Positions 25,463 to 35,345 are shown, counted from the stretch's first letter. The stretch: DNA of 61,136 nucleotides from Avichristensenella sp031549105 (GCA_031549105.1 JAVBQK010000062.1:1-61136); one strand, 5' to 3'. Notes: generated by a model not told the origin, from the letters alone. Made by a program: numbers and translations.

Positions 25463-27694
25463 ATGATCAAACGGTATTACCGGCAGATACTGCTCATCGT
25501 ATCCCTGGTTGCGGTTCTGGCGCTGGCCGTTCTGGTCTTTGCGCGCGCGTCGATCAACCAATATGTGGAGAGCGCCAACCGAAGCACGCTGGCCCGTACG
25601 AAGGGTTTCTTGGATACAACCGTTGAGGAAATCCACAACACCGCCTTTCAGCTGAACAACTCCATCATGCTGATTCCGCTCAAGCGGGCGGAAAACATTT
25701 TTGACCGCAAGACGCTGCCCAGCACGCTGTCCTACCAGAAATCACTGGATAACTACGGCGTCTATAACCAATACATCCACCTGAACTTCACGCTGTTTGT
25801 TACCAGCAAGTACGTGATCATGCCCGGCGCCGGGCAGGATCTGGTCAGCTTCAGCCGCGCGTTCAGCGACGCGGACTATCCTGCAGGATACGGGATCGAT
25901 GGCTTCGTCGGGCTGCTGATGCGCCACGATACCGAGTTCCTGCCGCCAATGCAGTACGCCAACGGCACCAAGGAGCCGGTCGAAGTAATCCCGTATGTGA
26001 TCTGGGGTACGCGGAACATCCGCGCGCGCCAGCAGGCGGTGGTGATTCTGGTGGATGCCAGCAAGGTCCGGCAGATGCTCGCGCGATCGCTCGCTACGGA
26101 TAAATCGTTGATCTGCATCGTGGATGAGCGTGGCAAGATCGTCGCCTCCAGCCGGGATTTTTCGGGGGCGGAGCAGCGCATGATCGTGGGTGACGCACCG
26201 CTCACCGGCGGCCTGAAACGGTACATGGATACAGCCAAGAGCACTTCCTGGCGCTGCGTGCTTCTCTCCGATGACAGCGAGGCACTCCAGAGCCTGGAGC
26301 GTTTCACGCAGCTGATCGGCATCATCAGTGCGGCCGCGTTCTGCGTGGTGTTCGGTGTCGCGGCGCTGATGATCCGCAAGAACCAGACGATGCTGCGCTC
26401 GCTGTACGACATGATTGATACCAATCAGCGGCGCTACACCGACAACGACGTATACCAACAGGTGAGCCTGAGCATCCGGAACATGCTGGAGGATAAGGCA
26501 TCCATGCAAAGCCGGATGCGCGCACAGCAGGCGGTGATCCAGGAGGTATACATCAACAACCTGCTCAAGGGCGACAAGCCGGATTTCGCGGACGACCTGC
26601 GCGTGCTGCGCGAGGCCGGGTTCCACCGCGAGAACCATTACTACTATGCGAGCATCATTTCGCTGGAGCCTTCGTCCGAGGCGGCCGCCCAGGATGAGGA
26701 CATCCGCCGGGCGAAGAACATCATCACCGAGGCGCTGAAGGTATTCTCGCAGGATATCCTCTGCTGCAACATCAACAGGCTGGAGACCGCGCTGATCATC
26801 CGCACCAAGTATGACCAGGAGGACCCGCGAAACCGCGCGTTTGTGGAGCTGATGTTCGGCACGCTCAAGAAGGTCATCAACGAAAATCAGGTGCCACCGG
26901 TGAAGCTGTCGGTTGGCGGCATTCATACCGGCGACAGCGCGATTCCGGTATCGTTCTCCGAGGCGCGGCTGTCGGTGTTCGACGCGGGCCTGCGGGAACC
27001 GGGCCGTGACATCGTATGGTACCAGCGGCGGCAGGGCATGCAGGCGTGTTACTATTACCCGCCGGAGGTGGAGATTCAATTCGTCAACGCCATCCGCTCC
27101 GGCAACCGGCTGATCGTGGAGAAGGCAATCAAGGAGCTGTTCGACCAAAACGCGCTGCAGCACGCCGGAGAGTATGAGATGACCGTCGCGTTTCTCTATG
27201 ATTTCTGCGGGTCGGTGCTCAAAATTGCGCCGAGCAATGAGCTGACCGCGGGCATCCAGCAGGAGCTTTTCGCGTTCTACAAGCAGAATTCAAGCGAGAT
27301 CGCTTCGCTGGAGTTCCAGCGCAGCTTCATTGACTACATCTACCGGCTGACGGAGGCGTTCCACAGCAGCAAGAAGAGCCACAACCAGGCGCTGATCGAG
27401 GAGATTGAGCGTTACACCAAGGAACACTGCGGGGACTATGAGCTGACGCTGTACAATGTGGCCGACCAGTTCGGCCTGTCCAGCGGGTATCTGTCCACCT
27501 TCTTCCGCGAGCAGACCGGCGTCACCTTCTCCGATTTCGTTATTGGCGCGAAGATGGACAAGGCGAAGGAACTGATCCAGACGACCCAATTGACCGTCAA
27601 CGAAATCGCCGAACAGTGCGGCTATGCGTCCGCCAATACGTTCTGCCGTGCGTTCAAGAAGCACTTCGGCGTCAGCCCTATGCAGATGAGATAG
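25463..27694 (+). CDS. membrane-bound AraC-type regulator (YesS/YtdP-like)
   Basis: 743 residues. Membrane helix 1 (about 8-27), an extracytoplasmic sensor domain (about 28-280), membrane helix 2 (about 283-303), a cytoplasmic central region and a C-terminal AraC domain (about 645-743; LYNVADQFGLSSGYLSTFFREQ and EIAEQCGYASANTFCRAFKKHFG). The architecture and size match B. subtilis YesS and YtdP, which control pectin/oligosaccharide loci. It probably senses ligand or loaded binding protein outside and activates this importer locus from the membrane. GGGAGG precedes the ATG. Confidence 0.9.
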   Translation: MIKRYYRQILLIVSLVAVLALAVLVFARASINQYVESANRSTLARTKGFLDTTVEEIHNTAFQLNNSIMLIPLKRAENIFDRKTLPSTLSYQKSLDNYGVYNQYIHLNFTLFVTSKYVIMPGAGQDLVSFSRAFSDADYPAGYGIDGFVGLLMRHDTEFLPPMQYANGTKEPVEVIPYVIWGTRNIRARQQAVVILVDASKVRQMLARSLATDKSLICIVDERGKIVASSRDFSGAEQRMIVGDAPLTGGLKRYMDTAKSTSWRCVLLSDDSEALQSLERFTQLIGIISAAAFCVVFGVAALMIRKNQTMLRSLYDMIDTNQRRYTDNDVYQQVSLSIRNMLEDKASMQSRMRAQQAVIQEVYINNLLKGDKPDFADDLRVLREAGFHRENHYYYASIISLEPSSEAAAQDEDIRRAKNIITEALKVFSQDILCCNINRLETALIIRTKYDQEDPRNRAFVELMFGTLKKVINENQVPPVKLSVGGIHTGDSAIPVSFSEARLSVFDAGLREPGRDIVWYQRRQGMQACYYYPPEVEIQFVNAIRSGNRLIVEKAIKELFDQNALQHAGEYEMTVAFLYDFCGSVLKIAPSNELTAGIQQELFAFYKQNSSEIASLEFQRSFIDYIYRLTEAFHSSKKSHNQALIEEIERYTKEHCGDYELTLYNVADQFGLSSGYLSTFFREQTGVTFSDFVIGAKMDKAKELIQTTQLTVNEIAEQCGYASANTFCRAFKKHFGVSPMQMR

Positions 27695-27722
27695 CGGGCG
27701 CCGGGCCAAAGGAGGCCTTCCC

Positions 27723-28667
27723 ATGAAGCGAAGCATCGCGCGGCGGCTACTGTGCTGCTGCATCATTCTACTCATCCCCATTCAAGCGCTTGCGCAGGAG
27801 GAAAACGGTATGAAGAACATGATTCAGGATGCTGACTTTCGCCAGGGGGCGACGATTATCAGCCCGGCCAAGCCACTGCGCATGGTCGGGAAACTGCCGC
27901 TCAGCGACATGCCGGATGCGCAATCCATCTGGCTGGTGACCCAGTGGCATTCCAAATGCAATATCCGCACGATCCCTCTCGTCATCGAGGACGGGGCGTA
28001 TGTATACAAGAACGAGTACAAGACCGTCGCGCGCGACCCCGACGGCACGCTGACGCTGCGCGTGAACGCCAGCGAGGAATATTCCCGTGTGCGTGAGTCC
28101 ATCCAGGACCCGTGGGTGCATCTGTATTTTGAACAGCGCTTCGCCGAACCGCACCCTATTGGCGATGCGGAGGAGATGCGCATGCAGGTCAAGTTTGCCG
28201 TTCCGCATTTCCGCGACGCGACGCCCGATGGCAAGACCGACCCCAGCGTGCACGCGGTGATTGCGATGGTCTACATCATTCTCAAGGATATGAACCCCGA
28301 ATCGCCCGCGTTTGGCCAGTATATCAACTTCTGCGTGATGCTCTATGACAACCGCACCGGCGTCACTCCCGAAGATTGGTTCGTGGATACCGGCTACAAC
28401 CCGCAGGACGCCACGCAGATGATGATTTACCAGATGGACTCCAGCGAGTATGTGGACCCGGTGTATGCCGACGGCACGTGGCACACGGTCGACTTTGATC
28501 CGCTGCCCTTCTTCAAAAAGGCGCTTGCCATCTCGCAGGAACAGGGCTGCATGGTCGGGTCGAAATTTGAGGATATATCGGTATCGTCGGTGTTCTTCGG
28601 CTTTGAGATGCCTGGCATGATGGACTGCGAAATCAAGATCAAGGACCTGTTCCTGGGCGCCCGGTAA
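27723..28667 (+). CDS. unrecognised secreted beta-rich protein
   Basis: 314 residues with an N-terminal signal peptide (RRLLCCCIILLIPIQALAQ); two or three Cys sit inside the hydrophobic stretch, but none in a clear lipobox position. The mature part is rich in Trp/Tyr/Phe and beta pattern (WVHLYFEQRF, MQVKFAVPHF, VFFGFEMPG), suggesting a jelly-roll-like fold as in glycan-binding or lyase domains. I cannot name a family and see no catalytic signature. It lies between the membrane regulator (28 nt) and the GH78-like gene (24 nt), so it belongs to this sugar transcript. Confidence 0.75.
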   Translation: MKRSIARRLLCCCIILLIPIQALAQEENGMKNMIQDADFRQGATIISPAKPLRMVGKLPLSDMPDAQSIWLVTQWHSKCNIRTIPLVIEDGAYVYKNEYKTVARDPDGTLTLRVNASEEYSRVRESIQDPWVHLYFEQRFAEPHPIGDAEEMRMQVKFAVPHFRDATPDGKTDPSVHAVIAMVYIILKDMNPESPAFGQYINFCVMLYDNRTGVTPEDWFVDTGYNPQDATQMMIYQMDSSEYVDPVYADGTWHTVDFDPLPFFKKALAISQEQGCMVGSKFEDISVSSVFFGFEMPGMMDCEIKIKDLFLGAR

Positions 28668-28691
28668 TACCGCACACGAGGAGGACGCGAG

Positions 28692-31013
28692 ATGTCAACG
28701 CCGTACTGGATTTGGAGCGATGCACGCCCCACGCTGGAAAAGGGCTGCTGCTTTTTCCGCAAGACCTTTGAACTGGATACGCTGCCCGCCGAATGCCCCG
28801 TGCAGGTCAGCGCGGACAGCATCTACCGCCTGTATGTGAATGGAACGCTGGTATCGCGCGGGCCGCAGAAGTCCGACCGGTTCCGTCGTTACTATGAGAC
28901 GGTCGATATCGCGCCCCTCCTTCGCCCGGGCAAGAACGCGCTGGCGGCGTTTGTCTGCCACTTTATCGATGATGAAGAGAACTCCCGCTGGTTTGAGACA
29001 GGGCCGATATCGGTCAAGTGCTCACTGCGCGGCGGGTTCATTGTGATGTGTGACACGCTGGATATCGCTACCGATCGCAGCTGGCTGGTGATGCCGTCGG
29101 ACAGCGTACAGTTTGTCAGCCCCTACCGCAGCCGCTACGCCACCGACATGCTGCACGTGCGCCTGTGCGATTACCCAGCGGCATTTGCAGAAGTCGACTT
29201 TGACGATAGGATGTTCCAGCGCGCGCAGATCGTCGCAGATACCGCGTTTGAAAAGTGGGCGGGCCTGACACTCTGGCCGCTGACGCCCGCGAACATTCCG
29301 CCGATGGAGGAGACGCCTATCCAGGCGGCGCGCGTGTCGCGTTCCAGCCTTGCGAATGCCGGTGATTTGCTTACCGAGGGTCGTTTGGTGATCCCGCCCG
29401 GTGAGGCCAGCTTCATTGAGCTGGACATGGGGGAACTCACCACGGCGCATATCCAGCTGTTTTTCGAGTACGGATTGGACCTGATCGTGCCTGTCCGCCT
29501 GACGTACGCGGAGAGCTATTTCCGGTTGAATGCGGAGGGCGAGCTGTACAAGGGTGTGCGCGACGATACGACCGGCGCGATATTTGACGGAGAAACGGAC
29601 ACGCTTGAGCTATCGATACACGACGGCGAGGCAATCCACCCGCTGCTGTTTGAGACTGTGTTCTACCGCACGTTCCGCTTCCTGCGCATCGATATCGGCA
29701 ATGCGCGCGCGCCCATCGTGCTGTGCGGGCTGCGGTTCACCCGGGTTTGGTATCCGCTCGCGGTATCCGGACGCTGCGACGCGCCTGCGCTGGACAGCGC
29801 GATGTGGGACATCTCGGTCCGCACGCTCAGGCTCTGCATGCACCAGACGTATGAGGACTGTCCGTATTACGAGCAGATGCAGTACACCATGGACACCGCG
29901 CTGCAGATGAAGTACACCTACCAGATCACCACTGACGACCGGCTGGCCCGCAACGCGATCGACGCGTTCTCCGCCGCCCGCATGCCGGATGGGCTGGTTC
30001 CCTGCACCTCGCCGGCCAAGTTCACGCAGGTGATTCCCGGGTTTTCCATGTACTTCATCGAGATGCTGTATGACCATTACTACTACTTTGGCGACGAGGC
30101 GCTGCTGAGGCGCTACCTGTGTGTAGCCGACTCGATCCTGCAATACTTTGCCGCGAAGATAAACCCGCAAACCGGCCTGTTCGATCGGTCGGACTACTGG
30201 GAGTTCACCGACTGGGTGCAGCAGTGGCATCACAACTTCGGCGTGCCGATCAGCAAGAAGGAAAAGATTCACACCATCTATCATCAAATGTACGTGTACT
30301 TCCTGAAAAAGGCGGCGGAGCTGAACGAGATGATCGGCCGCGAGGGCATTGCGGGGGAATACCGGGCCATTGCGGAGCGGGTTTCGGCGGGCGTGCTTGC
30401 GCATTGCTACGATGCGTCGCGCGGACTGTTCACCGATACGGTAGGTCGGAGCGAGGCCAGCGTGCATGGGCAGATCTGGGCGGTGCTCTCGGGCATTGTG
30501 AGCGGAGCCGATGCTGAGGCACTTGTCCGCCGCGCGCTGGATGACGCGTCGCTGTTCCAGTGCTCCTACTCAATGACGTTCTATCTGCTCCGTACACTGG
30601 AAATGGTCGGGCTGTATGGCGAAAGCGCGCAGTTCCTCAAGACCTGGGAGGGCATGATGGAAAACCACATGACCACCTGGTGCGAGGACCCGGTGACCCA
30701 GCGCAGCGACTGCCACGGCTGGAGCAGCCTGCCCATCTACGAGTTTACCAACCGGGCGCTGGGCGTGTCCCCGCTGGAGCCTGGGTACCGGAAAATCCGC
30801 ATTGCGCCCTTCATCAATGGGCGTCCGATGGCCGAGGGGACGGTAGCGTCCATTCGCGGCGATATCCATGTGCGCTGGGAGAAGCGCGGTGGCGGCATTG
30901 AGCTGACCGCGCAGACGCCAGTCGGCGTTCCGGTGGAGGTCGTGCTTGCGGGGCACACCTGGCATTTCGCCGGCGGCGACATTTCCGCGTTCGCCGCAGA
31001 GGAGGTGCGCTGA
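28692..31013 (+). CDS. GH78-like six-hairpin glycosidase (putative alpha-L-rhamnosidase)
   Basis: 773 residues, no signal peptide. The N-terminal beta-domain (YRLYVNGTLVSRGPQKSD) and the (alpha/alpha)6 barrel follow the bacterial rhamnosidase layout. At the catalytic segment it reads TYEDCPYYEQMQYTMDT instead of DCPQRDERMGWTGD, as in a divergent branch of the superfamily. The conserved C-terminal motif LGVSPLEPGYRKIRIAP is present. Sugar specificity is therefore uncertain; rhamnose is favoured by context. Its stop overlaps the start of the GH38 gene by 1 nt (TGATG). Confidence 0.82.
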   Translation: MSTPYWIWSDARPTLEKGCCFFRKTFELDTLPAECPVQVSADSIYRLYVNGTLVSRGPQKSDRFRRYYETVDIAPLLRPGKNALAAFVCHFIDDEENSRWFETGPISVKCSLRGGFIVMCDTLDIATDRSWLVMPSDSVQFVSPYRSRYATDMLHVRLCDYPAAFAEVDFDDRMFQRAQIVADTAFEKWAGLTLWPLTPANIPPMEETPIQAARVSRSSLANAGDLLTEGRLVIPPGEASFIELDMGELTTAHIQLFFEYGLDLIVPVRLTYAESYFRLNAEGELYKGVRDDTTGAIFDGETDTLELSIHDGEAIHPLLFETVFYRTFRFLRIDIGNARAPIVLCGLRFTRVWYPLAVSGRCDAPALDSAMWDISVRTLRLCMHQTYEDCPYYEQMQYTMDTALQMKYTYQITTDDRLARNAIDAFSAARMPDGLVPCTSPAKFTQVIPGFSMYFIEMLYDHYYYFGDEALLRRYLCVADSILQYFAAKINPQTGLFDRSDYWEFTDWVQQWHHNFGVPISKKEKIHTIYHQMYVYFLKKAAELNEMIGREGIAGEYRAIAERVSAGVLAHCYDASRGLFTDTVGRSEASVHGQIWAVLSGIVSGADAEALVRRALDDASLFQCSYSMTFYLLRTLEMVGLYGESAQFLKTWEGMMENHMTTWCEDPVTQRSDCHGWSSLPIYEFTNRALGVSPLEPGYRKIRIAPFINGRPMAEGTVASIRGDIHVRWEKRGGGIELTAQTPVGVPVEVVLAGHTWHFAGGDISAFAAEEVR

Positions 31014-33427
31014 TGAGCACAGTATACATGATCTGCAACGCCCACCTGGACCCGGTGTGGCAGTGGGATGTGCGCGAGGGCATGGGCGCGGCGCTGGCCA
31101 CATTCCGCAGCGCTGCCATGCTGCTGGAGAGGAACCCCGGCTTTGTATTCAACCACAACGAGGCGCTGCTCTACCGCTGGGTGGAAACGTATGAGCCTGA
31201 GCTGTTCGAACGCATCCGCGCGCTGGTGCGGGAGGGCCGATGGCACATCGTTGGCGGGTTCGAACTGCAGCCGGACTGCGTGATGCCGGGCGGCGAATCG
31301 ATGATCCGGCAGATTCTGTCCGGGCAGCGCTACTTCCAGGAGAAGTTCGAGGTAACGCCGCGCATGGCGGTGCAGTTCGATTCCTTCGGCCACAGCCGGG
31401 GCCTGGTGCAGGTGTTGGCCAAGTGCGGCTATGAGGGCTATGTGTTCATGCGGCCCGGCGCTTCGGGGCCGGAGGACGCAACCGACTTCTGGTGGGAGGG
31501 CTTTGACGGCAGCCGCGTGTTCGCCCACCGCACCCGCAAGGGGTACAACAGCGCGATGGGGCGTTGCCGCGAAGAGCTGGAAGGCTGGATGAAGGCGTGC
31601 GGCACCCTGAACGAGGCGGAGCTATATACCTGGGGCGTGGGCAACCATGGCGGCGGACCGTCGCAGAAGGACATCGACGACCTTGACGCGATGATGCGGG
31701 AGGGTGCGCAGGTCGTGCACGCGACCCCAGAACAGTATATGGGTGTGGTGCTATCCCAGCGCGGTGAAAACCTGCCCGTGGTGGCGAAGAGCCTGTACCG
31801 TTCCAACGTGGGCTGCTACACGTCGCTGCTGGAGATCAAGCAGGCGCACAGGCGACTGGAGGCAGCGCTGCTCACGGCGGAGAAAATGGCTTCCATCGCC
31901 GCGCTGGACGACGCAATGGCGTACCCCGCCGAAAAGCTACATGAGGCGTGGACATCGCTCCAGTTCGTGCAGTTCCATGATGTGCTGCCCGGCACGCTCA
32001 CGCAACCCGTGGTGCGCCGCATGCTCGACAAGTGCGGGCACGGAACGGAAATTGCCCAGGCGGTGATCGACGGTGCATTCTTCCGCCTGGCGCAGCGCGA
32101 AGCCCCGGCGAAAGAAGGGACGATCCCGGTCCTGGTATTCAACCCGCACCCCTATCCGGTGCGGCAGATGGTCGAGTGCGAGTTCATGCTGCCGGACCAG
32201 AACTGGGACACCACCACCGAGACTATCGCCCATGTAACCTGCGGGGGCAAAACCGTCCCCAGCCAGATGATCCGCGAGGATAGCTCGCTCCCGCTGGACT
32301 GGCGCAAGAAGGTAGCGTTCGAGGCCGAACTGGCCCCATCGGGTATCACCCGGTTTGACTGCGCGCTGGAGCGCATTCCGGCCACTGTACCATGCCGGGA
32401 TATGGAACTGGCCTTCGCCATGGATGGCCTGCGCTTTTCCATCGACCCTGGGACCGGCTGCCTTGGCGAGGTATCGTTGAATGGGAAGCCGATCGGCGCG
32501 CCGGGCATTGGCCGCATTGCGGTCTATGCGGACAATGTGGACCCCTGGCATATGGAGAGCTTTGCGATCGACGAGCACCGGTTCGACCTGCCGCTCGTAC
32601 CCGGCAGCGTGCGGGTGTGCGAGCAAGGTGCGGTGTTCACCGAGGTGGAAGCGCAGTTCGCGGCAGAGGGCATCCGCGCGGTGGCGCGGTACCGTATCCC
32701 GCACGCTGGGCGCGAGATTGAGATATCCCTGCGGCTGACCAACATGCTGGAAGATACGATGATCAAGATGGCGTTCCCGTGCGCGGATGCAGGCGCGGAA
32801 CTTCTCTGCGAGACGATGTTCGGCGAGGAGAAGGGATTTGCCGATGGCGCGGAAAACATCTCGCATGGCTATGACTGCCTGCTGACCGATTCCGGCGTGT
32901 TCGGCGTGATCAACGACGGCGTCTACGGCGGCAGCTTCCGGGACGGTGTGCTGTACAAGAACCTTCTGCGCGCCCCGGTGCACTGTGCGCACCCCATTCC
33001 CGGGCGCAAGGTGCTCAAAGATGATCGCGCGTATGAGCGGATGGGGCAGGGGACGTACCACTATCGGTTTGTTCTGCGATTCGACGACTGCGACGCCGCA
33101 CGGTTTGACTTGGCGAAGCGCGCGCAGACGCTGCACGAGGCGCCGGTGGCGGTGTCACACTTCCCGGCGGGGACGGAGCGCGCCTGTGCACCTGTAGGCA
33201 TCACGCTGGAGGGCGCTGCGCTGCTCTCCGCGATCAAGCAGGCGGAGGATGGGCAGGGCTTCATCGTGCGCGTGCGCGAGCCGGCAGGCAAAAGCGCCGA
33301 TTTCCAACTGAAAATCGGCGCTGCAGAAGCACCCGGCGCGCTTGTGCCCTATGAGGTGCGTGCGCTACGATATCACGATGGGGTGTTCACCCCGTGCGAT
33401 TTCATGGAGCGGAGCTGCGAGGCGTAG
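31013..33427 (+). CDS. alpha-mannosidase, GH38
   Basis: 804 residues, cytoplasmic. The Zn-binding motif AHLDPVWQW (H11, D13) opens the protein and the nucleophile lies in QFDSFGHS (D123). A three-helix bundle (QFVQFHDVLPGT segment) and C-terminal beta-domains follow. This is the standard GH38 order and size. It is translationally coupled to the GH78-like enzyme and would cleave alpha-mannosyl residues from imported oligosaccharides. The stop lies 1 bp from that of the opposing kinase gene, leaving no room for a terminator. Confidence 0.93.
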   Translation: MSTVYMICNAHLDPVWQWDVREGMGAALATFRSAAMLLERNPGFVFNHNEALLYRWVETYEPELFERIRALVREGRWHIVGGFELQPDCVMPGGESMIRQILSGQRYFQEKFEVTPRMAVQFDSFGHSRGLVQVLAKCGYEGYVFMRPGASGPEDATDFWWEGFDGSRVFAHRTRKGYNSAMGRCREELEGWMKACGTLNEAELYTWGVGNHGGGPSQKDIDDLDAMMREGAQVVHATPEQYMGVVLSQRGENLPVVAKSLYRSNVGCYTSLLEIKQAHRRLEAALLTAEKMASIAALDDAMAYPAEKLHEAWTSLQFVQFHDVLPGTLTQPVVRRMLDKCGHGTEIAQAVIDGAFFRLAQREAPAKEGTIPVLVFNPHPYPVRQMVECEFMLPDQNWDTTTETIAHVTCGGKTVPSQMIREDSSLPLDWRKKVAFEAELAPSGITRFDCALERIPATVPCRDMELAFAMDGLRFSIDPGTGCLGEVSLNGKPIGAPGIGRIAVYADNVDPWHMESFAIDEHRFDLPLVPGSVRVCEQGAVFTEVEAQFAAEGIRAVARYRIPHAGREIEISLRLTNMLEDTMIKMAFPCADAGAELLCETMFGEEKGFADGAENISHGYDCLLTDSGVFGVINDGVYGGSFRDGVLYKNLLRAPVHCAHPIPGRKVLKDDRAYERMGQGTYHYRFVLRFDDCDAARFDLAKRAQTLHEAPVAVSHFPAGTERACAPVGITLEGAALLSAIKQAEDGQGFIVRVREPAGKSADFQLKIGAAEAPGALVPYEVRALRYHDGVFTPCDFMERSCEA

Positions 33428-33428
33428 C

Positions 33429-34499
33429 CTATAGCGGTAGTGTTACCGTAAAAGAGGACCCTTCGCCCACCGTGCTCTCCACGGTTATCGTGCCGCCGTA
33501 CAGGTCGGCAATCCTTTTCACCAGAGATAGGCCCAGCCCGTTGCCCTCCGTGGCGCGGGATGGGTCTTTTTGATAGAACTTATCGAACAGGTGGCTTTTC
33601 GTCTCGTCATCCATGCCGATGCCTTTGTCACAGATGGATACGACGGCCTCTTTTCCGTCGGACCGTGTTTCCAGCGTCACGCCGATCTCGCCGCCCTCGG
33701 GGCTGAACTTGATCGCGTTTGACAGGATGTTGATCCACATGTGCTGCAGCATCTCATCATTGGCGTTGATCCGCACCGGATCAAGCCGCACATCCAGTTC
33801 CAGATTCTTTTTCTCCAGCTGCGGCTCCAGCAGCAGGATGGACCGGCGCATCTGCTCGTCCAGCGAGTACTCGCTCGCTTCCACGACCTTGTCCGTGCTT
33901 TGCAGCTTGGATAGCAGCAGCACGTTGCTGGACAACTGGGTCAGCCGCTCAGTTTCGGAGATGATGATATCCAGATACTCATCGCGTTGTTCCTCGGTCA
34001 GCGTGTTTTTTTTCAACCGCCGCGCGAACCCACGGATGGAAACAACGGGCGTCTTGAACTCGTGGGAAATGTTGCTGACAAAGTCATCGCGCAGCGTCTC
34101 GATGCTGGAGAGGTCCTCCGCCATTTCATTAAAGCTCTCCGCCAGGCGGGTGATCTCACTGGAGCTTTTCACATGCACCCGCACGCTGAAATCACCGGCG
34201 GCAACCCTCTTGGTGGCGTCGGTTAGGATGCGTAGCGGCCTGAGCACAAAGTCGCCGCCGAGGATCGCCAGGACTGTGCCAATGAACATGCTGACGATAA
34301 CAACGAACAGCAGAATGACAGGGAAGCGGCTTTCTGTCAGCGGTGGGAAGATGCCCAGGTGAATCAAAATGTACGAGATGATGCCGGACAACGCGGTGCT
34401 GACAAACAATATGATGAACACAAAAAAGACAAGCAGGATAAGCGTGGACATCCGCTGAATGGCCCGGTTCACCCTGCTTTCTCTATCGATATCATTCAT
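33429..34499 (-). CDS. sensor histidine kinase of the proposed envelope-stress system
   Basis: 356 residues. Two membrane helices (about 17-40 and 57-78) flank a very short external loop of about 15 residues, so it likely senses the membrane itself rather than a soluble ligand. HAMP domain, H-box SHEFKTPVVSIRGF (H146), N-box NILSNAIKFSPEGG and G-boxes (CDKGIGMDD, GNGLGLSLVKRI) are all intact. It overlaps the response regulator gene by 8 nt. Short-loop kinases of this sort are known for cell-envelope stress sensing; that role here is inferred. Confidence 0.92.
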   Translation of the reverse strand: MNDIDRESRVNRAIQRMSTLILLVFFVFIILFVSTALSGIISYILIHLGIFPPLTESRFPVILLFVVIVSMFIGTVLAILGGDFVLRPLRILTDATKRVAAGDFSVRVHVKSSSEITRLAESFNEMAEDLSSIETLRDDFVSNISHEFKTPVVSIRGFARRLKKNTLTEEQRDEYLDIIISETERLTQLSSNVLLLSKLQSTDKVVEASEYSLDEQMRRSILLLEPQLEKKNLELDVRLDPVRINANDEMLQHMWINILSNAIKFSPEGGEIGVTLETRSDGKEAVVSICDKGIGMDDETKSHLFDKFYQKDPSRATEGNGLGLSLVKRIADLYGGTITVESTVGEGSSFTVTLPL

Positions 34500-35169
34500 C
34501 GTGCTTCACCGCCTTATAACCCAAGCCACGCACGGTCACGATGTCAAACTCCGGCCAGGGGTCGAACCGCTCGCGCAGCCTGCTGACGTGCACGCTGACG
34601 GTATGTTCGTCCGTCTGGGAGTCATAGCCCCATATCTCATCCATCAGCTGCATGCGCGTGAAGACCACATCCGGGTAGCTGAGCAGCTTGTAGAGCAGCA
34701 TGAACTCTTTCTGCGGCAGCGTGACGCGCTCGCTCTCCCGGGTGACGGACAGCGCGTCGTAGTTGAGCGTTACCCTGCCGATGGTGATCTTACGCTCGTT
34801 GACGATCTTTGCCCGGCGCAGCAGCGCCTTCACCCGTAGGATCAGCTCCTCCTCGTCGATGGGCTTGACCATGTAGTCGTCCGTGCCGACGATGAAGCCC
34901 TTGCGCTTGTCCTTGATGGTCTCCTTTGCCGTCACCATTAATATGGGGAAATCATGGCCCGTCTCGCGCAGTTGCTCCGTCAGGCTGTAGCCGTCCATGC
35001 CGGGCATCATGATGTCCGTGATCATCAGGTCGATATGTTGCCGGTCCAGGATATCCAGCGCCTCCTGCGCGTTTGCGGCCAAAATCGGCGTGTACCGCTC
35101 GTCCAGCAGCACGGCTTCCATCAGCTTCCTGGTATTGAAATTATCTTCCACCACAAGGATGTTAAACAT
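34492..35169 (-). CDS. OmpR-family response regulator
   Basis: 225 residues: receiver domain with phospho-acceptor D52 (MITDIMMPGMDG) and conserved K in DYMVKPIDEEEL, then a winged-helix domain (LPQKEFMLLYKLLSYPDVVFTR, HVSRLRERF, TVRGLGYK). I chose ATG 35169 with GGAGAG upstream; the longer frame adds 17 unlikely residues. The intergenic space to ftsH holds an 11-bp-phased direct repeat, the type OmpR-family dimers bind. On the minus strand a -10-like TATATC (35207-35202) places that repeat over this gene's own -35, so autoregulation is likely. Confidence 0.93.
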   Translation of the reverse strand: MFNILVVEDNFNTRKLMEAVLLDERYTPILAANAQEALDILDRQHIDLMITDIMMPGMDGYSLTEQLRETGHDFPILMVTAKETIKDKRKGFIVGTDDYMVKPIDEEELILRVKALLRRAKIVNERKITIGRVTLNYDALSVTRESERVTLPQKEFMLLYKLLSYPDVVFTRMQLMDEIWGYDSQTDEHTVSVHVSRLRERFDPWPEFDIVTVRGLGYKAVKHDE

Positions 35170-35223
35170 GGTGTGTTCTCTCCGTTTCCTATTGTTTGAT
35201 GGATATAGCATACAGGACAAAGA

Positions 35224-35287
35224 TCAACTGAACTTCAACTGGAATGATGTTTTCGTTGAACTTTGGTTTATGTCGCCATTATATCAT
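35224..35287 (+). promoter_or_regulatory. ftsH promoter with direct-repeat operator (site A)
   Basis: TCAACT at 35224-35229 and 35235-35240 (11-bp period), GTTGAAC at 35255-35261 and the -10 box TATCAT at 35282-35287. The second repeat starts 47 bp before the -10, exactly as at 37398 and 38597. No proper -35 is spaced 17 bp from the -10, which suits activator dependence. Predicted leader about 50 nt. Confidence 0.8.
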
Positions 35288-35345
35288 ATACACATCACAG
35301 GCGAGACCGCAGGACACATGCGATAAACGCGGGGAGGAAATGAAC

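Noticed and set aside
31937..33136. 399-residue minus-strand open frame inside the mannosidase gene
   Set aside because: GH38 motifs lie on the plus strand; the minus frame has no recognisable domain.
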